NCBI RefSeq assembly: GCF_003479425.1
Contig: NZ_QUHC01000001.1
Location: 806,001 to 870,000 of the forward strand
DNA length: 64,000 nt
Origin: Odoribacter sp. AF15-53
GTDB taxonomy: Bacteria > Bacteroidota > Bacteroidia > Bacteroidales > Marinifilaceae
Direction of reading: 5' to 3'
Shown: piece after piece, positions 52,628 through 60,638 of the stretch
Numbering within the stretch: position 1 is the first letter of the stretch
Layout: each line of letters begins with the position of its first letter
The notes under the pieces: model-generated
What the model saw: the letters and a program-made list of their open reading frames with translations, nothing else
Databases searched by the model: none
Told to the model about the DNA's origin: nothing
Made by a program: the position numbers and the translations under genes

Positions 52628-53629
52628 TTATTTTGCCGCAGCTTGGTTCACGGTAATAGCCACGAGGTTCACGATGTCGCTCACGGAACAACCTCTTGAC
52701 AGGTCGTTGATCGGGGCTGCCATACCTTGAAGTACGGGACCCACGGCCTCGATTCCGGCGATACGTTGAACGAGCTTGTAACTGATGTTACCAACTTCTA
52801 GGCTTGGGAATATCAATACGTTAGCTTTACCAGCCACGGGGCTGCCCGGGGCTTTGCTTGCACCCACGGATGCAACGAGGGCGGCATCAGCTTGCATTTC
52901 TCCGTCGATCATCACGTCGGGAGCCATTTGTTTGGCTAGTTCGGTAGCTTTTACCACCTTGTCAACCAGTTCGTTTTTAGCCGATCCCTTGGTTGAGAAG
53001 CTCAACATGGCCACTCTCGGCTCGATCTTGGCGATAGCTCTCGCTGTTCCGGCAGTAGCCACGGCGATTTGTGCCAGTTCCTCGGCGGTGGGGTTGGGGA
53101 GTACTGCACAGTCGGCGCACACGATTAACCCGTTTTCTCCGTATTCCGGTTTGTTGGTCAACAACAGGAACGCGCCTGATACGACAGACATTCCCGGTAA
53201 TGTTTTCACGATTTGTAACGCGGGACGCAACACGTCTCCGGTAGCGTTCTTGGCTCCGGCAACTTCTCCGTCGGCATCACCGCTCTTGATCATCAAAGTG
53301 GCAAGGTACAACGGGTCGATCACAAGCTTCAAAGCTTGTTCTTTGGTCATTCCTTTGCTCTTGCGGAGTTCAACCAGAAGATCAGCGTACACCTCTTTCT
53401 TGGCATGATTTTCGGGGTCGATGATCGTGGCTTGTCCGATGTTTTTCAATTCGAATTTCTCGGCCAAAGCGTTAATCTCTGCCGGGTTCCCGATCAGGAT
53501 AATTTGCGCTATACCTTCACCTAACAGGATATCGGCTGCTTTCAACGTGCGTTCTTCTGTTCCCTCCGGAAGTACAATTCGCTTGTTGTACTTCTTCGCG
53601 TTTTCTTTGATTTGTTCAAGGAGATTCAT
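52628..53629 (-). CDS. pta: Phosphate acetyltransferase
   Basis: A 333-residue short-type Pta, converting acetyl-CoA and phosphate into acetyl phosphate, the substrate of AckA encoded next. Landmarks: RIVLPEGTEERTLKAAD, SGDADGEVAGA, LPGMSVVSGAFLL, VCADCAVLPNPTAEELAQIA, MLSFSTKGSAKNELV, and DGEMQADAALV, then NVLIFPSLEVGNISYKL. The ATG at 53629 matches the usual N-terminus (NLLEQIKENA); a longer frame from 53662 is unlikely. Confidence 0.97.
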   Translation of the reverse strand: MNLLEQIKENAKKYNKRIVLPEGTEERTLKAADILLGEGIAQIILIGNPAEINALAEKFELKNIGQATIIDPENHAKKEVYADLLVELRKSKGMTKEQALKLVIDPLYLATLMIKSGDADGEVAGAKNATGDVLRPALQIVKTLPGMSVVSGAFLLLTNKPEYGENGLIVCADCAVLPNPTAEELAQIAVATAGTARAIAKIEPRVAMLSFSTKGSAKNELVDKVVKATELAKQMAPDVMIDGEMQADAALVASVGASKAPGSPVAGKANVLIFPSLEVGNISYKLVQRIAGIEAVGPVLQGMAAPINDLSRGCSVSDIVNLVAITVNQAAAK

Positions 53630-53800
53630 GATAATTTTATTTTTATATAATAGTACTTGCAATCGTTAGCGCGAAAGTATGAATAATTAATCAAATTGTA
53701 ATGCAGACGTTACAAAAAAGTGTTAGACAAAAGAACAGAAGGGCAAAAGAAAGAAAAATCACGGTTATTTTAGAAGCTTTCACTTTCACGGGGTGAAAGT

Positions 53801-54289
53801 TTATTCCCTTTTGTTCTTTTGTTCTTCTGTTTGTAATTTGAAGCGGATGCGTAGGACCCCGTCGTTAAAATCAAACGAGATCACGCGAAAAGTTCCGATC
53901 TCGGCCGTGTTTGTCACGTGCTGTCCGATACAGGCGCATTGGTCGTAATCGCCGATGCGGATCACCCGGATCGTTTTGATGCCCGGTTCGGGGAGACGTG
54001 TCAAGTTGATACTCGCGGGCACTTGTTCGATCGGGTAGAAGATTTCTTCCACGTTGATATTTTGTTGTATGATGTCATTTACCGCTTGTTCGACCATGGC
54101 GATATCCTCGGCCGCGGGAGCGGTCTTGAAATGGTAATCACATTTGGACTTCTTTTTCTCGATGTGGGCGGAAAAAGAGCGTTCGCAATGGAAATATTTT
54201 ACCATTTGAGAGTTTAACAGGTGTTCTGCCGTGTGCATCGGGGGATATTCTTGCTTGTTATGCGCGTTGAGTTGAATTTCTTGTTCCAT
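53801..54289 (-). CDS. AlaX-type trans-editing protein
   Basis: A 162-residue protein related to the editing domain of alanyl-tRNA synthetase. The zinc site is visible as His19-x3-His23 (MHTAEHLLN) and Cys-x3-His in QCACIGQHVTN. Such free-standing AlaX proteins hydrolyse mischarged tRNA(Ala), mostly Ser-tRNA(Ala). The protein lacks the N-terminal and aminoacylation domains, corresponding to the short AlaX form. It is a single gene between pta and a lipoprotein gene. Confidence 0.85.
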   Translation of the reverse strand: MEQEIQLNAHNKQEYPPMHTAEHLLNSQMVKYFHCERSFSAHIEKKKSKCDYHFKTAPAAEDIAMVEQAVNDIIQQNINVEEIFYPIEQVPASINLTRLPEPGIKTIRVIRIGDYDQCACIGQHVTNTAEIGTFRVISFDFNDGVLRIRFKLQTEEQKNKRE

Positions 54290-54314
54290 ACGTGAATATT
54301 GAATGTTAACGATA

Positions 54315-54322
54315 CAAATATA
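54315..54322 (-). promoter_or_regulatory. Candidate -7 box of the AlaX-type gene
   Basis: TATATTTG on the minus strand 25 bases before the start codon. The rest of the 363-base gap 54290-54652 is AT-rich; I see only the short palindrome GGGTACCC beside runs of A and T near 54510 and no convincing gene. Confidence 0.45.
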
Positions 54323-54652
54323 AGGAATATTAGGAAGAGAATAAAATATATTTCACGATAGGATGAAAACATTCCTGTTTAGTATTATTTTTATTTGTCG
54401 TAAAACTGAATGCTCGTGGCATGAAAGTAGGTAAAGAAATAATACGGCAAATGTCTTTAAGCGATTTAAAGGTAGCTTGTGAAATGATTCCATGATATAG
54501 AAAAAAAGTAGGGTACCCCCTTTTTTTTCCCTTCGGTATTCTTCCAGTTCATCGACGCTTGCGAGTATTGTTGAAGTGTTGTTGTACTGGAGGAAGAGCG
54601 TTGTTGTTTCCTTTCCTCGTTGAAAACATGACAGGTTTTGTTTGAGAAATTC

Positions 54653-55087
54653 CTACTGACCGTCAAACACGAGCTGGTAAAGTCGCATTCGTCGTTTGGA
54701 TTGGAATTCCCATTTTTCCGTGTTCCAGTAGGCCGAGTCCACGGGTTGGGAATTGGCGTACGTGGCTTTTATCCATTTTCCCCAGAAATAGTCCCCATCA
54801 TCCTCGTATCGTCGGTCATCGGGTTTATAATACTTTCCACAGAGTTCCGCACCCGTTTCCAGCGTGATTTGTGAACGAGGGAAGACGATATGGGTGGAAT
54901 CGTTCTCTTTCGTCAGGTTGTTTTCTTTGTCGTTTACCCCATCTTTGAACCATCCGAGCGAGTCCCTGTACATGACGAATCTTATCGTGTCGTCCGTGTT
55001 GTTGATAACCCGGTATTTGTCCTGACACCAGTAATCACATCCCCCGGCCACGATCGCGGCTAACAAAGGGAGAAGAATTTTTTTCAT
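54653..55087 (-). CDS. Small unknown lipoprotein
   Basis: A 144-residue protein with a lipoprotein signal: KKILLPLLAAIVAGGC, then DYWCQDKYRV. The ATG at 55087 gives the standard n-region; another at 55099 adds four residues. The rest (YRVINNTDDTIRFVMYRDS, PRSQITLETGAELCGKYY) reads as a single beta-rich domain with two Cys that could pair. I do not recognise the family. It is a single gene, divergent from fabG. Confidence 0.65.
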   Translation of the reverse strand: MKKILLPLLAAIVAGGCDYWCQDKYRVINNTDDTIRFVMYRDSLGWFKDGVNDKENNLTKENDSTHIVFPRSQITLETGAELCGKYYKPDDRRYEDDGDYFWGKWIKATYANSQPVDSAYWNTEKWEFQSKRRMRLYQLVFDGQ

Positions 55088-55175
55088 TTTGCACGACATA
55101 TCTATGGATTTTGGAATGCAAGATAATGTTTATCATTCAAATAAACAATTCATTTCCTGTTTTCAATTAATTAAC

Positions 55176-55183
55176 TAACTTTG
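55176..55183 (+). promoter_or_regulatory. Candidate -7 box of fabG
   Basis: TAACTTTG followed by TCCC, a close match to TAnnTTTG, giving a leader of about 80 bases before the ATG at 55270. No clear TTTG lies at the -33 position. Confidence 0.5.
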
Positions 55184-55269
55184 TCCCTCGATCGGGCGGT
55201 ATTTTACCGCCGCGGGATCACTTGACAGGTGGTTCCGGTTTAAATTTAGGTTTAAATAAAACTGTAATT

Positions 55270-56016
55270 ATGAAGTTATTAGAAGGAAAGACCGCCATTA
55301 TCACGGGGGCGTCAAGAGGAATCGGAAAGGCCGTGGCATTGGAATTTGCTCGCCAGGGAGCGAACATCGCTTTTACCGATTTAAGATACGATGAAATAGC
55401 ACAAGAGACCGAAAAAGAGATTGCCGCATTAGGCGTGAAAGCTAAAATGTACGCTTCCAACGCGGCAGATTTTGCCGCCACGAGTGCTACCGTGGATGAG
55501 ATCGTCAAAGAATTCGGACGTGTAGATATACTTGTAAACAATGCCGGGATCACGAAAGATACCTTGTTGATGCGCATGAGCGAGGAACAATGGGATGCCG
55601 TGATCAACGTCAACCTGAAATCCGTGTTCAATTACACGAAGGCCGTTTCTGCTATTATGTTACGTCAAAAATCAGGTTCTATTATCAGCATGAGCTCCGT
55701 GGTAGGAGTGAGCGGTAACGCCGGACAGGCTAACTATGCCGCTTCCAAGGCCGGTATCATCGGTTTCACGAAGAGCGTGGCAAAAGAACTCGGTTCTCGT
55801 AACATCCGCGCCAACGCCGTGGCCCCGGGATTTATCATCACCGATATGACCGCCCAATTGCCAGAAGACGTTCGCAAGGAGTGGGCTGCCAAAATTCCGT
55901 TGAGAAGAGGCGGTACCCCGGAAGACATCGCGAAAGTGTGCGTGTTCCTCGGATCTGACTTGTCGGCTTACGTGACGGGACAGACCATCCATGTTTGTGG
56001 CGGGATGAACATGTAA
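55270..56016 (+). CDS. fabG: 3-oxoacyl-ACP reductase
   Basis: A 248-residue short-chain dehydrogenase that reduces 3-oxoacyl-ACP in fatty-acid synthesis with NADPH. Landmarks: AIITGASRGIGKAVA, LVNNAGITKD, the catalytic SMSSVVGVSGNAGQANYAASKAG (Ser, Tyr and Lys), IRANAVAPGFIITDM and a C-terminal GQTIHVCGGMNM. Length and motifs are those of FabG. The ATG at 55270 fits the usual N-terminus (KLLEGKTAIITG). It stands apart from other fab genes, as is common in this group. Confidence 0.93.
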   Translation: MKLLEGKTAIITGASRGIGKAVALEFARQGANIAFTDLRYDEIAQETEKEIAALGVKAKMYASNAADFAATSATVDEIVKEFGRVDILVNNAGITKDTLLMRMSEEQWDAVINVNLKSVFNYTKAVSAIMLRQKSGSIISMSSVVGVSGNAGQANYAASKAGIIGFTKSVAKELGSRNIRANAVAPGFIITDMTAQLPEDVRKEWAAKIPLRRGGTPEDIAKVCVFLGSDLSAYVTGQTIHVCGGMNM

Positions 56017-56027
56017 CAATTGTAATT

Positions 56028-56099
56028 TGAAAATGGAAAATTGGAAATGAGAGAATTCGTGTAGGAATTTGATTTTCGGTTTTCCATTTTCCATTTTCT
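56028..56099. repeat. Inverted pair of A/T-rich repeats between convergent genes
   Basis: GAAAATGGAAAATTGGAAA on the left and TTTTCCATTTTCCATTTTC on the right form a long hairpin between the stop codons of fabG and the AraC-type gene. It may end both transcripts. The unit AAAATTGAAAATGG also occurs at the bioB start. Confidence 0.6.
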
Positions 56100-56171
56100 T
56101 CACGTTTAATTCATCGAGAAGCTTGTTTCTTGTCCGGGAAAAATGAAGTATTTTTATTTTACATTATAAAA

Positions 56172-57089
56172 TTATAAGTCAGGGGATTCCTTGTAATTGT
56201 AGCCTTGCCTGTTCCTGTATTCCCTGGGGGGAACCTTCATGATCCGCTTGAAATATTTGATAAACGAGGAAGGGGTCGAGAAATTCAGCTCGTAACCGAT
56301 TTCCTGTACTGTTTTGGAGCTTGACGCGAGCAAGGATTTGGCTAGCGTGATCACGTAATGATCAATCCATTCCCCGGCGAATTTCCCACTTGCCTTGCGG
56401 ACGATTGCCGAGAGATACTTGGGCGTGAGACAAAGTTTGTCGGCATAGAACATGACGCTGCGTTCTTCCATGTGGTACTCCTCAACTAGCATGATGAACT
56501 GGTTGAAAATGTTCATCTGGTGCGATAATTTAAACTCGGTGCTACGCGACTGATTCACGATAAACCCGTAGAGCTCGTAAAACAGGGCATGTATCAGGTT
56601 GTGCACGGCGGTATAGAAGAATTGCGAGTTCGGATTACCGGTTCTCTTGGATAGTAGCAGTTGATACCATTCCAACCGGTTGACCTCTTCCTCGTTCAGC
56701 TCGATTATCGGTTGGTATTTCATTGTCAGGAACAGGGGGATTATTCCCTTGAATCTTTCCCTGAAATAATCGCCCGAAATACAGATCAATCCGGCCTCGT
56801 AATCTGGTGATGTCTGGCTGAAGCCGACAAGCTGTTTCGGTAGCACGATGATCAGGTGGTTTTTCTTGATCCGGTACTTTTGGTCACCGATCATAAACTC
56901 CGTTGTTCCTCGCCGGCACAGGGAGAAAGAAAATGTTCCCGTGACATAGATTTGTTGAAGTTCCACCTGTTGACGAAGAAATTCTTTCTCCTTGGCAATA
57001 TTATTATAAATGATGAACCCCTCTGAAACATAGTCCGGTTTCGTGTTCTGTTTTAGTTCTTCTATACTGATCGTCCTGAATTCTTTCAT
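56172..57089 (-). CDS. AraC family transcription regulator
   Basis: A 305-residue regulator. The N-terminal ~180 residues look like a cupin-type sensing domain (GTFSFSLCRRGTTEFMIGDQKYRI). The C-terminal ~100 residues carry the two AraC helix-turn-helix units: SVMFYADKLCLTPKYLSAIV and the conserved EIGYELNFSTPSSFIKYFKR, followed by PPREYRN. The start could also be at 57113 (eight residues longer). It is a single gene convergent with fabG. Its targets are not indicated by the context. Confidence 0.88.
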   Translation of the reverse strand: MKEFRTISIEELKQNTKPDYVSEGFIIYNNIAKEKEFLRQQVELQQIYVTGTFSFSLCRRGTTEFMIGDQKYRIKKNHLIIVLPKQLVGFSQTSPDYEAGLICISGDYFRERFKGIIPLFLTMKYQPIIELNEEEVNRLEWYQLLLSKRTGNPNSQFFYTAVHNLIHALFYELYGFIVNQSRSTEFKLSHQMNIFNQFIMLVEEYHMEERSVMFYADKLCLTPKYLSAIVRKASGKFAGEWIDHYVITLAKSLLASSSKTVQEIGYELNFSTPSSFIKYFKRIMKVPPREYRNRQGYNYKESPDL

Positions 57090-57249
57090 CCTTCCCTCTG
57101 AATTGTTAAGCAAAGGAATGAATTATCCGCTATATATACAATGAGGGATCGACGTTTAGAGTATTTATACCGTCCTAAAGGAAATTAATAATTTAATGAT
57201 GCTATATAGTGAATATATTGAATAATTACTTGTCTTCGACAACTTCTTT

Positions 57250-57392
57250 TGGTCCATAAAGTCATGCCTTCGGCATCTAAAGTTCATAAAATCCTTGGAA
57301 TTATTGTTTTACGAACTCTATTTCCGATTGGTTGCTCAAGCTGCCATAGTCTAAGCGCTCGTGGGGGCAACAGACCTTATGGACCTTGCGGA
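57250..57392. repeat. Degenerate family C repeat, copy 4
   Basis: Recognisable pieces in order: CATAAAGTCATGCC, GTTCATAAAATCC, CTCAAGCTGCCATAGTC, GCGCTCGTGGGGGCAACAG and CTTATGGACCTTGCG. Compared with copies at 24066 and 58048, the hairpins are mostly lost. It fills most of the 303-base gap in front of the AraC-type gene and ends in the stop-codon region of the next gene. Confidence 0.5.
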
Positions 57393-57929
57393 TTAGGCTT
57401 CGTCTCGGGCATTCGTGAGCTTGTTGATATTGTTCGTGAGCTCTTGATGAAAGAACGGGGTACCACCTCCGGGAAGCGCTCCCGATATCGATTTGATCAA
57501 TACTTGTTTATCATCCAGCAACACGAATATCTTGCTTCCCCATCCGGACCCGATACCGAGAGGGGTGGGCGTTTTCGCCACGATGTAATTCTTTCCTTGA
57601 GCACACACAATCCCGCCGATCTCGTTGATCGTTTGTTTCACGACCCGTTCGGTTTCCTCCGGGGTAAGCGAGACAGGGACAACCTGCATGGCCAGTTTCT
57701 TGCGTTTCCACCCGTAGAGTACACCCGCGAGAGCGATCCCGCAAATCAGGAATACCCACGGCGTGAGAGTAGTAAATACTTGATTATTATTAAAATAATA
57801 CCACGGCGTGAAAATAAGTATGATCAGCAGCAGGCAAATGGTGTAACAGTAATGAACGAACGCGTCGTTGGCGTTTAGTTGTAACACGTGACTGGCGGCG
57901 GATTTCCGGATTTGTTGTTCTGTCATCAT
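57393..57929 (-). CDS. Unknown two-helix membrane protein
   Basis: A 178-residue protein with two close membrane helices (~26-45 and ~57-74: YTICLLLIILIFTPWYY, VFLICGIALAGVLYGW), basic residues after the second (KRKKL), and a cytoplasmic C-terminal domain of about 100 residues (LTPEETERVVKQTINEIGG, GSGWGSKIFVLLDDKQVLIKSIS). I do not recognise the family. A second ATG one codon in (57926) is equally possible. TATATTTG on the minus strand at 57955-57962 could be its -7 box. Confidence 0.65.
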   Translation of the reverse strand: MMTEQQIRKSAASHVLQLNANDAFVHYCYTICLLLIILIFTPWYYFNNNQVFTTLTPWVFLICGIALAGVLYGWKRKKLAMQVVPVSLTPEETERVVKQTINEIGGIVCAQGKNYIVAKTPTPLGIGSGWGSKIFVLLDDKQVLIKSISGALPGGGTPFFHQELTNNINKLTNARDEA

Positions 57930-58047
57930 AGCTAACGATTATTAAGTTTATTTACAAATATACGGAATATTTGAATACACCGTAACTTTAATTCATTAAT
58001 AGATAATGAATTCGTGACAATGTTTTCGTTCAATTAAGCCGGAAATA

Positions 58048-58207
58048 AGTTTATAAAGTTCATAAGGTTTATAAAGTTTATAAAGTTTATAAAGTTACGG
58101 GTGTCCTCCGGACGGAGTTTATCGGCAGCCCGAGCTGCCGTAGACAAAGCGCCCCGCAGGGGTCCATGTACCTTATAACTTTATAAACCTTATGAACTTT
58201 ATAAACT
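58048..58207. repeat. Family C repeat, copy 3
   Basis: Left arm of repeated TTTATAAAG words, then GTCC-TCC-GGAC, CGGCAGC-CCGA-GCTGCCG and CCCC-GCA-GGGG, then the right arm. It is the clearest copy, in the orientation opposite to copy 1, and lies directly before the terminator at 58209. Confidence 0.8.
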
Positions 58208-58208
58208 C

Positions 58209-58254
58209 AAAAACCGGGTAGAAATCAAAGAAACGATTTCTACCCGGTTTTTTT
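58209..58254. terminator. Strong bidirectional terminator between divergent genes
   Basis: AAAAACCGGGTAGAAATC and GATTTCTACCCGGTTTTT form an 18-pair stem with an eight-base loop, followed by T on both strands. The flanking genes point away from it (57929 minus, 58372 plus), so it does not close a known gene. It may end a short transcript from the family C repeat or act as an attenuator. Confidence 0.82.
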
Positions 58255-58371
58255 GGTTATTTCCCGGAATATACCTACTTTTAAAACACCATATTTCACC
58301 GGTTGCCGGAAAGTCATGTCCGCGATTGTGGCTCGCTTTTTGTAACCACATTAACAAATAAACAAGTAATC

Positions 58372-59355
58372 ATGGAAAGGCATGTTAAATATAGGATGAA
58401 AGCCGGGCTTAAGATAGCCGGGGCGTTTCTGTTGTTGTGTTGCTTTGCTTCCTGCGGTAGTTATAAAGTGTTGAATATCGACGTGTTGCAACCGGGAGAG
58501 ATGAATCTCGGGCCGGGCAACGTGCAAGTCCTCTTTGTCGACCGGAAGATCATTCACGAGGCCGATTCTCTTTCGGCATTACAACTCTACACGGCGTTAC
58601 GCTTGAGACGGGACGACATTGTTAACTGTTTCTATGATGGTCTGCGTGCAGCCTTGCGTAGTGGCGTGCGGCCGATATTAATGGTCAAGGGACTTGGGTT
58701 AACCCCGACTTACGTGCCGGATGGCTACGAACCTAAGCCGATTTCTCCCGCGGGCATCAACGAGTTGAAAAAGATTACCGGGCTGACACATGTGCTTGCC
58801 GTGGAATACTGCAAGTTCGGGATCGACGCTTCGTCTCGCCTGACGCTTGACAGCAACCTCCTCGTGCGTCTTTACGACGTGGAAGGGAACGTGGTCGATT
58901 CCGTGCGGAGTGACAAGTTGGATGCCCTCGAACACATGCGAGTGGGGACCGACGATTACGCGACGATCTGTAATTTCTTCTACGACTGTGGCGTGGACTA
59001 TGCCGAGCGCATGACACCCACGTGGAAACCCGAGGAACGCCGCCTGTACACGGGCAACCGGGTACTTGACCTTGGATTTTATTACTTCGATAAAGAGGAC
59101 ACGGACGAGGCTCGCCGGATATGGAGTGCGGCTTTGAACCTGAAACCTAAGGTGGCAGCCAAGGCCGCGGTCAACCTGGCCTGGCTCTATGAGCAGGAAG
59201 GCAACTTTTCGGGCGCCAAGGCGTTGCTCGAAGCGGCGCTGAAAACCCTAGGACAAAGTAACGCGAATGACAAATTGTCCGTATACATCAAAACGTACAT
59301 TGACCGCCTTGACAAGCGGATCAAGGACGAAACCAAAATTATGGAACAAATATAA
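58372..59355 (+). CDS. DUF6340-like lipoprotein with TPR-like C-terminus
   Basis: A 327-residue lipoprotein; the signal ends LLCCFASC and is followed by GSYKVLNIDVLQPGEM. The start at 58372 was preferred to 58303 because it gives a compact signal; an ATG at 58396 is also possible. The central part (LYTALRLRRDDIVNCFYDGL, THVLAVEYCKFG) resembles DUF6340, a Bacteroidota family of unknown role; I hold that name with moderate confidence. The C-terminal ~80 residues (AARRIW-like ARRIWSAALNLKPKVAAKAA and LAWLYEQEGNFSGAKALLE) form two TPR-like helical repeats. The alcohol dehydrogenase gene follows 13 bases later. Confidence 0.72.
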   Translation: MERHVKYRMKAGLKIAGAFLLLCCFASCGSYKVLNIDVLQPGEMNLGPGNVQVLFVDRKIIHEADSLSALQLYTALRLRRDDIVNCFYDGLRAALRSGVRPILMVKGLGLTPTYVPDGYEPKPISPAGINELKKITGLTHVLAVEYCKFGIDASSRLTLDSNLLVRLYDVEGNVVDSVRSDKLDALEHMRVGTDDYATICNFFYDCGVDYAERMTPTWKPEERRLYTGNRVLDLGFYYFDKEDTDEARRIWSAALNLKPKVAAKAAVNLAWLYEQEGNFSGAKALLEAALKTLGQSNANDKLSVYIKTYIDRLDKRIKDETKIMEQI

Positions 59356-59368
59356 ACGACATTAAAGC

Positions 59369-60526
59369 ATGAGAAATTTCGATTATTACAATCCCGTGAA
59401 AATACTTTTCGGGAAAGGAAAGATTGCCGAGATAGCAAAGTGGATTCCCAAGGGAATGAAAGTGATGATGACCTACGGGGGTGGGAGTATCAAGAAAAAT
59501 GGCGTGTACGATCAGGTCATGGATGCCTTGAAAGGATTTGATATCGTGGAATTCGGTGGTATCGAACCGAACCCGAAATACGAGACCCTGATGCGTGCCG
59601 TGGAACTGGCAAAGCAGGAGAACGTGGGATTCCTTCTTGCCGTTGGTGGCGGTTCCGTCATTGATGGTACCAAGTTTATCGCCGCTGCTACCTGTTTCGA
59701 AGGCAACGAACCCTGGGACATCGTGGCCAAAGGCGCCCGAGTGAACGCCGCCCTCCCGCTCGGAACCGTATTGACACTTCCGGCCACGGGATCTGAAATG
59801 AATAGCGGGGGAGTGATCACCCGTCAATCCACGCTGGAGAAACTGGCATTCAATTCTCGTCACGTCTTCCCGAAATTCTCCGTGCTTGATCCCGTGGTGA
59901 CCTACTCGTTACCCATGCGTCAAGTGGCTAACGGAGTGGTGGATACTTTCGTTCACGTGATGGAACAATATTACACCTTCCCGGAACAATCTGAAATACA
60001 GGATCGTTTCTCTGAATCTATCCTGAAAACCTTGATCGAGCTAGGCCCGAAGCTGATCCATGCCGAACAACCGAATTACGACGACCGGGCGAACTTCATG
60101 TGGGCTGCTACCATGGGATTGAACGGGCTTATCGCTTGCGGCGTGACTCAGGACTGGTCTACCCACCACATCGGCCACGAGTTGACCGCCTTCAACGGGT
60201 TGGATCATGGCATCACGCTGGCCATCGTCCTGCCGGGTGTGATGAACGCTACCAAGCTCAAACGCCGTGAGAAACTATTGCAATACGCCTCACGGGTGTG
60301 GAATATTGACACACAACAACCCGATGCCGCCGATCAGGCCATTGCCCGCACGGAACAATTCTTCAACGAATTGGGCGTGAAGACCCGCCTTTCCGACTAC
60401 GGCGTGGGTATCGACACCATCGACCGTATCGAGAAACGTTTCCGCGAACGGGGAGACTTCGCCCTCGGTGGTATCGACGATGTCAACATCGACAACGTGA
60501 GAAGTATATTAACCTCAAGACTTTAA
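59369..60526 (+). CDS. Iron-containing alcohol dehydrogenase, YqhD/BDH type
   Basis: A 385-residue group III dehydrogenase. Landmarks: FDYYNPVKILFGKG at the start, the NAD(P)-binding LLAVGGGSVIDGTKFI, VEFGGIEPNPKYETLM, and metal ligands in GVVDTFVHVMEQY and STHHIGHELTAFNGLDHG. The closest relatives in memory are NADPH-dependent butanol/aldehyde reductases (YqhD and BDH). The enzyme probably disposes of reducing power or aldehydes in fermentation. It lies 13 bases after the lipoprotein gene and may share its transcript. Confidence 0.92.
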   Translation: MRNFDYYNPVKILFGKGKIAEIAKWIPKGMKVMMTYGGGSIKKNGVYDQVMDALKGFDIVEFGGIEPNPKYETLMRAVELAKQENVGFLLAVGGGSVIDGTKFIAAATCFEGNEPWDIVAKGARVNAALPLGTVLTLPATGSEMNSGGVITRQSTLEKLAFNSRHVFPKFSVLDPVVTYSLPMRQVANGVVDTFVHVMEQYYTFPEQSEIQDRFSESILKTLIELGPKLIHAEQPNYDDRANFMWAATMGLNGLIACGVTQDWSTHHIGHELTAFNGLDHGITLAIVLPGVMNATKLKRREKLLQYASRVWNIDTQQPDAADQAIARTEQFFNELGVKTRLSDYGVGIDTIDRIEKRFRERGDFALGGIDDVNIDNVRSILTSRL

Positions 60527-60529
60527 TAA

Positions 60530-60636
60530 TTTAGAATGTAGAATTTAGAATGTAAAATGGGAAAAAGCATCCCCGTGTTACATTCTGGATTCTACATTTT
60601 TATTCTACATACTACATTTTAAATTCTAAATTAATC
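60530..60636. repeat. Inverted AT-rich repeat before the helicase-nuclease gene
   Basis: TTTAGAATGTAGAATTTAG on the left and TACATTTTAAATTCTAAATT on the right (with matching inner words) form an imperfect palindrome that fills the gap between the dehydrogenase gene and the next gene. Confidence 0.55.
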
Positions 60637-60638
60637 CT

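Noticed and set aside
54466..54666. A 66-codon minus-strand frame near the small lipoprotein gene
   Set aside because: It overlaps the 3' end of the lipoprotein gene, has a low-complexity Ser/Thr stretch and no sign of selection or start signal.
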